64,000 nucleotides of DNA from CAXXIC01 sp049315325 (GTDB lineage Bacteria; Bacteroidota; Bacteroidia; Bacteroidales; UBA7332), in contig JBMOKJ010000004.1 of NCBI GenBank assembly GCA_049315325.1, forward strand, positions 62,001 through 126,000. Reading direction: 5' to 3'. Position numbers and translations under genes: made by a program. Shown here one piece after another: positions 19,263-27,645 of the stretch. The stretch's first letter is position 1. The number at the start of each line of letters is the position of its first letter. The notes below the pieces were generated by a model. That model saw only the letters and a list, made by a program, of their open reading frames with translations. It did no database searches and was not told where the DNA came from.

Positions 19263-20414
19263 ATGAATAACTTCAGTTTCGAAAATCCGACCAAAATAAT
19301 CTTTGGCAAAGGCTCTATTGCTCAATTGTCAACCGAAATTCCATCAGTTAAACGCATCCTTATCACATTTGGTGGAGGTAGCGTGAAACGAAACGGAATC
19401 TATGAGCAGGTGATGGCTGCCTTACAAGGTCATTTTACTGTTGAGTTTTGGGGTATTGAGCCAAATCCTGAGTATGGCACGTTGTTGAAAGCTGCTGAAT
19501 TAGCCAAAGCAAACAGCGTAGATTTTCTGTTAGCAGTTGGTGGTGGCTCAGTGCTAGATGGTACGAAGTTTATCTCTCAAGCAATGGTGTACGATGGCGA
19601 GCCGTGGGATATTGTGAAAAATCCATCGTTGGCACAGCCTTCTTATCCGGTGGCATCGGTGATGACACTACCTGCAACCGGTTCTGAGATGAATCACCGT
19701 TGTGTAGTATCGTATCGCGAAAAAGGAGATAAGCTCTCATTTATGTCGCGATACCTTTATCCTAAATTCTCGATTCTGGATCCCGAAGTGGCTTATTCGT
19801 TGCCAAAGCAGCAATTGACTAATGGAGTTGTCGATTCGTTCATCCATGTGATGGAGCAATACCTGACCTATCCGGTGAATGCAATGTTGATGGACAGATG
19901 GGCAGAAGGATTGTTGATGACGATGATAGAATTGGGTCCAAAAGTGGTGTCGGAAGGGAGAAATTACGAAGTGATGTCGAACTACATGCTTTGTGCGACG
20001 ATGGCACTGAATGAATTTATCAGCATGGGCGTGCCGCAGGATTGGGCAACGCATCGAGTGGGACAAGAGCTGACGGTGCTTTATGGTCTCGACCACGGAC
20101 AGACGCTGGCACTTCTTTACCCATCACTTTTGAAGCGACTCAAACAAGAGAAATTTCAGAAATTGCTACAATATGCTGAGCGTGTGTGGGCAATAAATGA
20201 TGGAACCGACGATGAGAAAGTTGATGTCGTGATTGTGCGGACAGAAGAATTCTTCAGAAGTTTGGGGATGAAAACCCGCTTCAGCGAATACGGAATTGGC
20301 GAAGAAGCAATCGAACAAATCGTCGCTCAGGTGAAAAAACGTGGGTTAAATTATGGCGAACACAAATCAGTGACACCAGAAGTGGTGAGAGAGATTGTGA
20401 GAATGGCACTTTAA
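19263..20414 (+). CDS. Iron-containing alcohol dehydrogenase (butanol dehydrogenase/YqhD type)
   Basis: A 383-residue group III alcohol dehydrogenase that reduces aldehydes with NAD(P)H. The dinucleotide site is GGGSVLD (93-99). The metal ligands are D191, H195, H264 and H278 (VVDSFIHVME, DWATHRVGQE, GLDHGQTLALLYP). Length and motifs match the NAD(P)H-dependent butanol dehydrogenases common in Bacteroidales. The Asp after GGGS-VL- is usually linked with cofactor choice, but I cannot settle NADH against NADPH. It is a single gene, convergent with lgt, and the gap between them holds a hairpin. Confidence 0.92.
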   Translation: MNNFSFENPTKIIFGKGSIAQLSTEIPSVKRILITFGGGSVKRNGIYEQVMAALQGHFTVEFWGIEPNPEYGTLLKAAELAKANSVDFLLAVGGGSVLDGTKFISQAMVYDGEPWDIVKNPSLAQPSYPVASVMTLPATGSEMNHRCVVSYREKGDKLSFMSRYLYPKFSILDPEVAYSLPKQQLTNGVVDSFIHVMEQYLTYPVNAMLMDRWAEGLLMTMIELGPKVVSEGRNYEVMSNYMLCATMALNEFISMGVPQDWATHRVGQELTVLYGLDHGQTLALLYPSLLKRLKQEKFQKLLQYAERVWAINDGTDDEKVDVVIVRTEEFFRSLGMKTRFSEYGIGEEAIEQIVAQVKKRGLNYGEHKSVTPEVVREIVRMAL

Positions 20415-20445
20415 ATTCTTTTGATATTAACTTCGTGATAGTTTG

Positions 20446-20493
20446 CCTTCGGCGATATGTGTAGAATTGTTTATCAATAATATCATCCGAAGG
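20446..20493. repeat. Intergenic inverted repeat between convergent genes
   Basis: CCTTCGG-c-GATAT (20446-20458) is answered by ATATC-at-CCGAAGG (20480-20493), a 12-bp interrupted stem with a loop of about 21 bases. There is no T tract, so a function as terminator is possible but not shown. Confidence 0.5.
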
Positions 20494-20525
20494 ATAAATA
20501 TCTACTTAATATCGAACAGCAAATA

Positions 20526-21347
20526 TTATTTTGGCTGTTGTTTTAATGCTCTTATAATCAACCAAATACCTGTAATGATAAACGGCAAACTGAGTAATTG
20601 CCCCATATTGATAACCATATTTTCTTCGAACGACTCCTGATTATTCTTGATGAATTCGATAAAGAATCGAGTTAAGAAAATGCCATTTAGGAAAATTCCA
20701 AAGATAAGTCCCTCTTTTTTCCAGAGTTGTTTCTTGAAATAGAGAAACATCAACAATCCGAATACCACTAAATAAGCAGAAGCTTCGTACAGTTGTGTTG
20801 GGTGAGATGGTGCCGTGAAAATGGGCTCTGCACCGTGTCGCCAAGCTTGTAAGTTCGTTACATAACGAAATGCCCATGGTAAATCTGTAGCATGACCATA
20901 AATCTCGTGGTTGAAGAGGTTTCCGATACGAATCAAAGCACCAACTAAAGCCACAGGAACGACCAAGCGGTCAAATGTAAAGAGCATGCTTTTGTGCGTC
21001 ACTTTCTTCGAATAGAAATAGATGGCAATCACAATACCAATTGCTCCTCCATGACTTGCAAGGCCGCCTTCCCAAATTTTCAGAATATCAATTGGGTGAG
21101 CCGAATAGTAGTCCCATCCGTAAAAAAGACAATGCCCTAATCGTGCTCCGATAATCGTTCCACCCATCACGTAGAGGAAAAGAGAATCCAACCATTTGAG
21201 GTCGATTTTCTCCTGAATAAACATCTTTTCGACTATTTTGTAGCCAATCCAAAATCCAATGGCAAACATCAATCCGTACCAACGAATTTCTCTTCCTAGA
21301 ATAGTCACAATAGCCGGATCGGCTGTCCACGTGATGTAGTTTAACAT
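20526..21347 (-). CDS. lgt: Prolipoprotein diacylglyceryl transferase
   Basis: This inner-membrane enzyme attaches diacylglycerol to the lipobox cysteine of prolipoproteins. At 273 residues with about seven membrane segments, it matches the family. Key motifs are ASHGGAIG (97-104), the signature RIGNLFNHEIYG (140-151, with R140, N143 and E148) and HPTQLYEA (182-189). The start is the ATG at 21347, right after a run of A. It lies downstream of pheS on the same strand, separated by an inverted repeat. The lipoproteins in this window (MltF-like, M13 peptidase) would be its substrates. Confidence 0.96.
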   Translation of the reverse strand: MLNYITWTADPAIVTILGREIRWYGLMFAIGFWIGYKIVEKMFIQEKIDLKWLDSLFLYVMGGTIIGARLGHCLFYGWDYYSAHPIDILKIWEGGLASHGGAIGIVIAIYFYSKKVTHKSMLFTFDRLVVPVALVGALIRIGNLFNHEIYGHATDLPWAFRYVTNLQAWRHGAEPIFTAPSHPTQLYEASAYLVVFGLLMFLYFKKQLWKKEGLIFGIFLNGIFLTRFFIEFIKNNQESFEENMVINMGQLLSLPFIITGIWLIIRALKQQPK

Positions 21348-21373
21348 TTTTTTTTAGATTTACAATTTAGCAA

Positions 21374-21420
21374 TTTACAATTTACTCGACTGAGTAGAGG
21401 AGGCAATTGTAAATTGTAAA
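21374..21420. repeat. 12-bp perfect inverted repeat between pheS and lgt
   Basis: TTTACAATTTAC (21374-21385) and GTAAATTGTAAA (21409-21420) are exact inverse copies, and CTC/GAG pairs extend the inner part. Similar AATTTACAATT and AATTACAAATTACG strings occur elsewhere between genes (for example 33840-33870), so it looks like a short dispersed intergenic repeat. Confidence 0.65.
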
Positions 21421-21439
21421 TGATTCAATTGTCAATTAA

Positions 21440-22459
21440 TTATTGTGCTGCTTCGAATTGTTTCAAGAATCGTACGTCGTTTTCTGAGAACATTCGCAGG
21501 TCTTTCACCTGATACTTTAGGTTCGTGATGCGTTCGATGCCCATTCCAAGAGCGTATCCGGTATAGACTTTGCTGTCGATTCCACACGCCTCAAGTACGT
21601 TCGGGTCAACCATTCCACATCCGAGGATTTCAACCCAACCGGTGTGTTTGCAGAACGGACAACCTTTGCCACCACAAATGTTGCACGAAATATCCATTTC
21701 GGCACTTGGCTCGGTGAAAGGAAAATAGGAGGGACGCAAACGGATTTTAGTATCTGCACTAAACATCTCTTTAGCAAAATAGAGCAATGCCTGCTTCAAA
21801 TTGGCAAAAGATACATTTTTGTCAATATAAAGTGCTTCTACCTGGTGGAAAAAGCAGTGTGCGCGATACGAAATAGCTTCGTTGCGATACACACGACCCG
21901 GACAGATAATACGAATCGGCGGTTGTGATTTCTCCATCACACGCGTCTGAACCGATGATGTGTGTGTGCGAAGCAATATTTCGGGACTGCTTTGAATGAA
22001 GAAAGTGTCTTGCATATCGCGAGCCGGATGGTCGTCTGCGAAGTTGAGCGACGAAAACACGTGCCAATCGTCCTCGATTTCTGGACCTTCGGCAATCGTA
22101 AAACCAAGTCGAGCGAAAATATCGATGATTTCATTTTTGACAATCGAAAGCGGATGGCGCGTGCCAAGTCCAATCGGATAAGCGGTGCGCGTCAAATCTT
22201 CGTCGTTTGCACCTGTGTTTTGGCTTTCAAATGCTTCTTTGATGCTGTTCACTTTGTCTTGAGCTGCATCTTTGAGCTTGTTGAGCAGTTGTCCAACTTC
22301 ACGTTTTTGCTCATTTGGCACATTTCGAAAGTCGTTGAAAAGGTTCGTTACTTCGCCTTTTTTGCTCAGGTATTTGATACGCAGCACTTCCAGTTCATCG
22401 AGGGTCGTCGCCTTTAGATTCTCAATCTCTTCGTGCAACGATTTAATCTTATCTATCAT
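21440..22459 (-). CDS. pheS: Phenylalanyl-tRNA synthetase alpha subunit
   Basis: The catalytic alpha subunit of PheRS, which charges tRNA-Phe. About 339 residues: an N-terminal coiled-coil (about 1-90), then the class II core with TRTAYPIGLGTRHPLS, motif 2 region RPSYFPFTEPSAEMD, GWVEILGCGMVDPNVL and motif 3 GYALGMGIERI. A CNICGGKGCPFC cluster is inserted in the core, as in other Bacteroidota. The frame opens at 22492, but that codon lies within a -7 box (22490-22497), so the ATG at 22459 (MIDKIKSLHEEI) is chosen. pheT is not adjacent in this window. Confidence 0.95.
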   Translation of the reverse strand: MIDKIKSLHEEIENLKATTLDELEVLRIKYLSKKGEVTNLFNDFRNVPNEQKREVGQLLNKLKDAAQDKVNSIKEAFESQNTGANDEDLTRTAYPIGLGTRHPLSIVKNEIIDIFARLGFTIAEGPEIEDDWHVFSSLNFADDHPARDMQDTFFIQSSPEILLRTHTSSVQTRVMEKSQPPIRIICPGRVYRNEAISYRAHCFFHQVEALYIDKNVSFANLKQALLYFAKEMFSADTKIRLRPSYFPFTEPSAEMDISCNICGGKGCPFCKHTGWVEILGCGMVDPNVLEACGIDSKVYTGYALGMGIERITNLKYQVKDLRMFSENDVRFLKQFEAAQ

Positions 22460-22489
22460 CGGTGTTTTTGATTTTCTGATTTGTGATTG

Positions 22490-22497
22490 CAAAAGTA
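22490..22497 (-). promoter_or_regulatory. -7 box of pheS
   Basis: TACTTTTG on the minus strand matches TAnnTTTG, about 30 bases before the pheS start at 22459. No matching -33 box is clear. I looked for a leader peptide or hairpin in the pheS upstream region and saw none. Confidence 0.5.
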
Positions 22498-22615
22498 CAA
22501 AATTTAGTCAAACAGTTGGTGTTATAGGGTAAAAATGAATAGCTATCAAAACTTTTCAACAGTGATATGTGGATAAGTTTATTCCTGAAAATCTGTTTTC
22601 GTAACGTAAAAAATA

Positions 22616-22623
22616 TATCTTTG
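22616..22623 (+). promoter_or_regulatory. -7 box of the HU/SPOR gene
   Basis: TATCTTTG ends only five bases before the ATG at 22629, so the transcript would be nearly leaderless. The -33 region is not a clear match. Confidence 0.5.
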
Positions 22624-22628
22624 CAGGA

Positions 22629-23603
22629 ATGAAACTCATCACGTCCCATATAGAATATTTGCTAACCGAGAACGATTGCGTTATTGTTCCTGGTTTTGGT
22701 GGTTTTGTGATTCAAAACATCGAGGCTCAATTTATGGATAGCGAGGTTTTACCTCCTGCTCGCGAAATATGCTTCAATGCTGGATTGACTCACGACGATG
22801 GATTGTTGCTGACGAATATTTCGCAGGTAGAGGGTGTCAGTTATGGCGAAGCACGCCGAATGGTTCAGAACGATTTGGAGCTGTTTTCTACTGAACTTTC
22901 CTACAGGTCGAAAGTGGAACTAGGCAAAGTGGGTGCTTTTACACTTGATGAGTCGAAAAATCTGGTCTTTGAATCGACTTCAATACCCGAAAATGATATT
23001 CATTCGTTTGGACTTACCTCAGTCAAATTGGCTCTTCTCAGCGAATTGACTAAACGTGACGAAGTGCCTGTCTTAGTTACGACTGAAAAGGATGGAGACA
23101 TGATTCAAATCCGCTTCAGTAAACGAAAAGCGTTACGTGCAGTTGCTTCGGTGGCTGCTGTTTGGCTGTTGTGGATTTTCTCTACTCCAGTGACTGATGT
23201 GAAGCAACAAACGGCTGGATTCATCAGTCGTCAGGAGATTATTAAATCGATTACACCTACGATTTTGACTGTAAATGATTCAACTGCTCGGCAAGATTCA
23301 TTATCTCAGCAGCCAGTTGCGAAAGTAGATGCTCCAAAAGCAGAAGTTACTACACAAAATAGCTTAACCGAAGAGCGATATTTTATTGTTTTAGGCTCTT
23401 TTCATTCAGAAAAATCAGCTACCAAACATCTTGATCAACTCACCAATTCGGGTATTCGCAATGTGAAAGTCCAGAAACTAGGAACTTTAATGCGTACAAC
23501 TTTGTGTGCATTTGTTGATAAAGCTGAAGCAGAAAAATATTTGAGTTCAATTCGATACAATCGTCATGAATACAACGAAGCATGGTTGTATTGTAAGAAA
23601 TAA
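22629..23603 (+). CDS. CCDC81-like HU domain and SPOR domain membrane protein
   Basis: A 324-residue protein. The N-terminal part (about 1-115) is the prokaryotic CCDC81-type HU domain pair found in Bacteroidota (ITSHIEYLLTENDCVIVPGFGGF, VSYGEARRMVQNDL, VELGKVGAFTL). One transmembrane helix (about 170-187) follows, then a Thr/Ser/Gln-rich linker, and a C-terminal SPOR domain (about 248-322, starting ERYFIVLGSFHSEKSA), which binds denuded septal peptidoglycan. A link between nucleoid or cytoplasmic structure and the division septum is inferred from the domains. A shared terminator separates it from glutathione peroxidase. Confidence 0.88.
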   Translation: MKLITSHIEYLLTENDCVIVPGFGGFVIQNIEAQFMDSEVLPPAREICFNAGLTHDDGLLLTNISQVEGVSYGEARRMVQNDLELFSTELSYRSKVELGKVGAFTLDESKNLVFESTSIPENDIHSFGLTSVKLALLSELTKRDEVPVLVTTEKDGDMIQIRFSKRKALRAVASVAAVWLLWIFSTPVTDVKQQTAGFISRQEIIKSITPTILTVNDSTARQDSLSQQPVAKVDAPKAEVTTQNSLTEERYFIVLGSFHSEKSATKHLDQLTNSGIRNVKVQKLGTLMRTTLCAFVDKAEAEKYLSSIRYNRHEYNEAWLYCKK

Positions 23604-23621
23604 ATGAGAGTTATATAGAAT

Positions 23622-23653
23622 GAAAAAGCCAGAATTAAATCTGGCTTTTTTTG
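23622..23653. terminator. Bidirectional intrinsic terminator
   Basis: GCCAGA (23628-23633) and TCTGGC (23640-23645) form a short-loop hairpin flanked by A5 and T7. It serves the convergent HU/SPOR and glutathione peroxidase genes. Confidence 0.85.
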
Positions 23654-23656
23654 TTT

Positions 23657-24211
23657 CTATTTAAGCAGTTTCTCAATATCGTCAGCAATCTCTTCTGGTT
23701 TGGTGATAGAGCCGTAGCGTTTCACAGGATTCCCTTTTTTATCAAGTAAAAACTTTGTAAAGTTCCATTTAATGCCATTGCCTAAAGTGCCTGGCAAAGC
23801 CTCTTTCAGATAGGCATAGAGCGGATGAGTGTTGTCGCCATTCACATCAATTTTGGCAAACATTGGGAAAGTTACGCCATAGTTGAGAGAGCAAAAACTT
23901 GAAATTTCTTCAGCAGAACCAGGCTCTTGCGATCCAAATTGATTACACGGAAAACCAAGAATAACCAATCCTTTTGATTCGTATTTTTTGTACAACTCTT
24001 CCAATCCTTTGTATTGCGGGGTGAAGCCACATTTGCTTGCCACATTCACTACCAATACAACCTTGCCTTGGTAGGTTTTCATGCTGACTACCTTTCCTTT
24101 CAGGCTATTTGCCTCGAAATTATAGAAGTGAGCGACTGGTTTTTTCTCTTGTGCTGTTCCCGAAAATATGGCTATTGCCGATAAAAAAAGTGCTTTTATT
24201 GCTTGTTTCAT
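23657..24211 (-). CDS. Glutathione peroxidase family protein, exported
   Basis: A 184-residue thiol peroxidase with an N-terminal signal peptide (about 1-20, ending SGTAQ), so it probably works outside the cytoplasm. Active-site motifs are VNVASKCGFTPQY (Cys61 in place of selenocysteine), LGFPCNQFGSQEPG and WNFTKFL, giving the Cys-Gln-Trp-Asn set. Such bacterial enzymes usually use thioredoxin rather than glutathione. It starts 59 bp after the M13 peptidase gene and could share its transcript. Confidence 0.93.
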   Translation of the reverse strand: MKQAIKALFLSAIAIFSGTAQEKKPVAHFYNFEANSLKGKVVSMKTYQGKVVLVVNVASKCGFTPQYKGLEELYKKYESKGLVILGFPCNQFGSQEPGSAEEISSFCSLNYGVTFPMFAKIDVNGDNTHPLYAYLKEALPGTLGNGIKWNFTKFLLDKKGNPVKRYGSITKPEEIADDIEKLLK

Positions 24212-24270
24212 AATTCGTTAGTTTAGTGATATGAAATTCAAACAATAAAAGCACCCTTTTGTTCTGCAAA

Positions 24271-26316
24271 CTACCAAATGGCAACGCGGTGTTTCTCGTC
24301 GCGATACATCGGATCGCCCTGTTTCACTCCGAATGCTTCGTAAAATTCGGGAATGTTTGCCAAAGGGCCATTCACCCGCAGGAATGCCGGAGCGTGCACG
24401 TCGGTCATCACCATTTGTGCTAGCTTTTCTTTGCGCTGACTGCCGAGCCACGATAATGCATATCCGAGGAAGAAGCGTTGCAACGGCGTGTAGCCGCCAA
24501 TATTTTTGCCTGATTTGTATTGTTCGGTTTTCTTGAATGCCTCTAAACCCAATACCACACCGCCTAAGTCGGCAATGTTTTCTCCTAAACTTGCTTTGCC
24601 ATTGGCGTGCATTTTATCCACAACAACGTAGCTATTAAACTGATCGACCATTCGTTGTGCTTTTTGGTTGAATTTTGTCTCGTCGTCTTTTGTCCACCAC
24701 GAAGAGAGGTTGCCTTTCCAGTCGAACTGGCGACCTTCGTCGTCGAATCCGTGGGTGATTTCGTGGCCGATGGTTGAACCTCCAGCATAAGCATACACAA
24801 TGGCATCGTCGAGCAGCGAGTCTGGCATATTCGGCACAATAAAGATGGCTGCTGGAAGTACAATTTCGTTGTTACTTGGGTTGTAGTAGGCGTTGTAAGT
24901 TTGTGGTGTCATGTCCCACAAGGTGCGATCGACAGGTTTGCCGAGTTTCGCCAATTCGTAGTTGAAGTGGAACTTGCGCACGTTGATTGAATTCTGCACA
25001 TACGAATCGCGGCTGATGGAGAGTGCCGAATAGTCTTTCCATTTGTCAGGATAGCCTACTTTTTTGTTGACCTTCGACAATTTCTCAATAGCTTTTGTTT
25101 TTGTTGCCGCAGACATCCAATCGAGTTTTTCGATGCGCTCTTTGTAAACCGCCATAATGTTTTCCACAAGCAGCTCGTAGCGTTTTTTTGTCTTTGGCGA
25201 AAAGTATTTGCTCACATAGAGTTGTCCGAGCAAATCGCCCATCGATGACTCTTCGGCATCGAGCACCTCTTTCCATCGTTCGCGCTGCGTAAGGCTACCA
25301 GAGAGCACTTTGCCGTGAAAATGAAACATCTCATCTACAAACGGCTTGCTCAACTCTTCGGCAAGCGACGTGATGTAGTTCCACTTCATGTAGGCTTTCA
25401 AGTCGGCAATCGGAGTGGTTTTCAGTAATGAATTGAGCTGCACGAGAAACTCGGGTTGACCAACAATCACCGAATCAATGTTTTTTACGCCCATTGTGGT
25501 GAAATAGGTTTGCCAATCGATTGAAGGAGCCAATTTCGACAGTTGTGCCAATGTCATTTTGTGGTAATTGCTGTTTGGGTCGCGCAGCTCTTCGAGCTTA
25601 CGGGATTTTGTGGCGAGTTGTGTTTCCAACTTCATTATTTGCTGTGCTTGAATGGTAGCTTCAGCCGCTTTCGTGCCAGCTAATTGCAGCGTGCGCGAAA
25701 TGTGCGCCACATACTCCTTGCGGATGTTGGCACTGCGAGCATCGGTATTGAAATAGTAGTCGCGGTCTGGCAATCCGAGTCCGCCCTGACCGATGTATAG
25801 TGCTATTTTCTCGCTATTCTTCATATCCTGACCAATGCCAATTCCGAAAAACGTTTCGTTTAGGTAGGTCTGATAGTTTGCCGACAGCTGCAACACGCTC
25901 TTCGCATCTGCGAGCGCATCAATCTTCTTTAATTCGGGCAAAAGAGGTGTTGCGCCTAGCTTCTCGATGGCAACGGTATCCATTGCCGAAGCATAGAAAT
26001 CACCAATCTTTTGCAATGCCGTGCCTTTCGGTGCATCTTTTTGCTCTGCAGCACTTACACTGATCTCTTTTAGGCGGTTGTAGGTCTCTTCTTGCACCAC
26101 GTGGGCAATGCTCCAACTGCTTTCGGAAGAGGGTATCGGATTTTCTTTGATCCAACGTCCGTTGGCAAACTGAAAAAAGTCGTTCGCCGGATTGACCGTG
26201 GCGTCGATGTGACTGACTAAAATATCTTCTTGTGGTGCTTTGGGGGAACGGTTGCAACCTACAAAGGCAACAACCGTGAGGGTCAATGCTAGCTGACCGA
26301 TTCGGATTTTTCTCAT
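24271..26316 (-). CDS. M13 family zinc metallopeptidase (PepO/neprilysin type), lipoprotein
   Basis: A 681-residue endopeptidase. The N-terminus is a lipoprotein signal (TVVAFVGC, then NRSPKAP). The large N-terminal M13 domain (PANDFFQFANGRWIKENPIP) is followed by the catalytic domain with the zinc motif HEITH (H518, E519, H522) in GHEITHGFDDEGRQFD, and ENIADLGG with the third zinc ligand. NAYYNPSNNEIVLPAAI is the substrate-binding strand. It ends CxxW-like in the family manner (HRVAIW). It is expected to digest oligopeptides in the periplasm or at the surface. A -7 box lies at 26377-26384. Confidence 0.95.
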   Translation of the reverse strand: MRKIRIGQLALTLTVVAFVGCNRSPKAPQEDILVSHIDATVNPANDFFQFANGRWIKENPIPSSESSWSIAHVVQEETYNRLKEISVSAAEQKDAPKGTALQKIGDFYASAMDTVAIEKLGATPLLPELKKIDALADAKSVLQLSANYQTYLNETFFGIGIGQDMKNSEKIALYIGQGGLGLPDRDYYFNTDARSANIRKEYVAHISRTLQLAGTKAAEATIQAQQIMKLETQLATKSRKLEELRDPNSNYHKMTLAQLSKLAPSIDWQTYFTTMGVKNIDSVIVGQPEFLVQLNSLLKTTPIADLKAYMKWNYITSLAEELSKPFVDEMFHFHGKVLSGSLTQRERWKEVLDAEESSMGDLLGQLYVSKYFSPKTKKRYELLVENIMAVYKERIEKLDWMSAATKTKAIEKLSKVNKKVGYPDKWKDYSALSISRDSYVQNSINVRKFHFNYELAKLGKPVDRTLWDMTPQTYNAYYNPSNNEIVLPAAIFIVPNMPDSLLDDAIVYAYAGGSTIGHEITHGFDDEGRQFDWKGNLSSWWTKDDETKFNQKAQRMVDQFNSYVVVDKMHANGKASLGENIADLGGVVLGLEAFKKTEQYKSGKNIGGYTPLQRFFLGYALSWLGSQRKEKLAQMVMTDVHAPAFLRVNGPLANIPEFYEAFGVKQGDPMYRDEKHRVAIW

Positions 26317-26376
26317 AAAAAGTGGAATTACATACGTTCTCTAAAATGCTTCGCGTGCCTCTTTTGCACCGACGAG

Positions 26377-26384
26377 CAAAGATA
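26377..26384 (-). promoter_or_regulatory. -7 box of the M13 peptidase gene
   Basis: TATCTTTG on the minus strand, about 60 bases before the start codon, matches TAnnTTTG. No TTTG is seen 19-21 bases upstream. Confidence 0.45.
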
Positions 26385-26412
26385 AATTTTTATTGCGAGA
26401 AAATGACCGTTG

Positions 26413-26590
26413 AGCGGAAATAGATCACTTTTCTGCGGACGGCTTCGGATGCTTAGCGGACGGCTACAAATCGTTAGCGGACGGCTTCGGATTAATTGCG
26501 GACTGTGGAAAATGAATAACTACCGCCTTCGGATGAGCAGCGGACGGATGAGAATTGATAGCGGACGGCTTCGGGTCAATTTCTACCGAT
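26413..26590 (+). repeat. Array of 21-bp tandem repeats (AGCGGACGGCTTCGGATnnnT)
   Basis: Units begin at 26413, 26434, 26455, 26476, 26497, 26518, 26539, 26560 and 26581, an exact 21-bp step. The best-conserved units read AGCGGACGGCTTCGGAT plus four variable bases. The first and last are degraded. Because 21 is a multiple of three, one plus-strand frame stays open (26410-26592) and would read S-G-R-L-R-x-x heptads, but it has only a TTG start and no ribosome-binding context, so I do not call a gene. The array ends at a hairpin terminator. Confidence 0.85.
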
Positions 26591-26591
26591 A

Positions 26592-26623
26592 AAAAGGGTC
26601 AGCTAATGAGGCTGACCCTTTAT
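26592..26623. terminator. Hairpin terminator related to the ilvC terminator
   Basis: AAAGGGTCAGC, a short loop and GCTGACCCTTT form an 11-bp stem with A and T tracts on both sides. Read on the minus strand, its arms and loop (GGTCAGCCTCATT, AGCTGACC) match the ilvC terminator at 27584-27622, so the two are inverted copies. Confidence 0.75.
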
Positions 26624-26803
26624 TGGTTTATCATGATTGTGGTTTGTCGGTCGGAGTTGAAGAAAATATCGGTTCTGGCACTGAGCAACCTGAACCCGCA
26701 TCCAGCTTATGTTTTCGTGCATTATTCCCGTCCTACTTTATTGCAACGGATAGAGCATATTTCAAAATGATATAATAATCCCAAATCTCAATTTGGTAGA
26801 GAC
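26624..26803. other. Non-coding stretch between repeat clusters
   Basis: These 180 bases lie between the 21-bp array with its hairpin and the second repeat pair. I see no convincing gene, tRNA or promoter. The short plus-strand frame through 26770 lacks any family signal. Confidence 0.5.
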
Positions 26804-26845
26804 TGCGAACGGCTTCGGACGCTTAGCGGACGGCTACATTGCTAT
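26804..26845 (+). repeat. Second cluster of the 21-bp repeat, two units
   Basis: TGCGAACGGCTTCGGACGCTT (a close variant, from 26804) and AGCGGACGGCTACATTGC (from 26825) repeat the unit of the array 220 bp to the left, in the same orientation. The last unit runs into the stop codon region of the outer-membrane barrel gene. Confidence 0.8.
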
Positions 26846-27495
26846 ATTTTGAATCTTACACCTAATAGCGCACTTAAAATGTTATGTTTAGAAGAGCCTG
26901 CATTCACAGCAGTGATTGCTTTGCTGTTGAGTAATCCGTAGTTGTCTCGGATTTCAAAATTGAGGGAAATCGTTTTTGTAATTGAATGATTAACGCCTAT
27001 TCCTGAGATCAGTCCAATATCAATTTTACGCATAGTATCATAGATATTAATTTCGCCATTTTGATCTTCAAGTCCATCGAAACGTTGCGTTGCATTTTGA
27101 AGCATTCCTAAAGAGGAACCAATATTGAAAAATAATTTTGTAGTTCCTGTCGTAGAAAAGGAGCATAATAAAGGGATTGTCAAATAAGTGAAGTTTATTC
27201 GATTTTTAATTGAATATAGAGGGATTCCGGCCTCGTCAGTTATGTCTATTTTAAATATATCTCCTTTATTCTCTAGGTATAGACCTGATTTAAGCGAAAA
27301 GTATTTAAGTAATTGGTAGTCAATTGAAATCCCCTCTGAATGACTGGTTCTGTTTTCTGGAAGCAATGTTTTGTCTGTACGTAGTGACGATCTAGAAATT
27401 CCGGCATCGACTCCAATCGAGAAATTTGACCGCTGGCTTTTGAGATTCATTGATGCCAGTGTAATTAATAATAGAAGAGCGAATTTTCTTTTCAT
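26842..27495 (-). CDS. Outer-membrane beta-barrel protein (PorT-like family)
   Basis: A 217-residue protein with a signal peptide (about 1-20, ending LKSQ) and alternating strands typical of the small eight-stranded barrels annotated as porin family/PorT-like in Bacteroidota: SNFSIGVDAGISRSS, SIDYQLLKYFSLKSGLYLENKG, YLTIPLLCSFS, LFFNIGSSLGML and a terminal LLGVRFKI. This family often sits alone, and its exact job is unknown. The gene is sandwiched between 21-bp repeats and the ilvC terminator. A -7 box TACTTTTG lies at 27535-27542. Confidence 0.82.
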   Translation of the reverse strand: MKRKFALLLLITLASMNLKSQRSNFSIGVDAGISRSSLRTDKTLLPENRTSHSEGISIDYQLLKYFSLKSGLYLENKGDIFKIDITDEAGIPLYSIKNRINFTYLTIPLLCSFSTTGTTKLFFNIGSSLGMLQNATQRFDGLEDQNGEINIYDTMRKIDIGLISGIGVNHSITKTISLNFEIRDNYGLLNSKAITAVNAGSSKHNILSALLGVRFKI

Positions 27496-27534
27496 TGCAT
27501 TTACTTTCTTTAGAATTGTGATTTTTCATGAATG

Positions 27535-27542
27535 CAAAAGTA
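27535..27542 (-). promoter_or_regulatory. -7 box of the barrel protein gene
   Basis: TACTTTTG on the minus strand fits TAnnTTTG, 40 bases before the start codon. No clear -33 element is present. It lies between the ilvC terminator and the gene, so the gene has its own promoter. Confidence 0.5.
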
Positions 27543-27583
27543 ATTATTTTTTTTGAAGATATATTGAGGTATGATATTTATAC

Positions 27584-27622
27584 ACAAAAAAAGGTCAGCC
27601 TCATTCCGAAGCTGACCTTTTA
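27584..27622 (-). terminator. Intrinsic terminator of the ilv operon
   Basis: On the minus strand AAAAGGTCAGC, a loop and GCTGACC followed by T7 form a strong terminator, about 25 bases after the ilvC stop codon. Confidence 0.88.
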
Positions 27623-27645
27623 GTTTATTGAGAAATCGGGTTAGA

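Noticed and set aside
22629..22800. A regulatory leader for pheS in the divergent gap and beyond
   Set aside because: I looked for a Phe-rich short frame and a terminator hairpin upstream of pheS. Neither is present in the 136-bp gap.
26410..26592. Open frame of 60 codons reading through the 21-bp repeats as a basic heptad-repeat peptide
   Set aside because: It starts at TTG without any upstream promoter or start context. The open frame follows from a repeat unit of 21 bases without stop codons. Kept as a DNA repeat.
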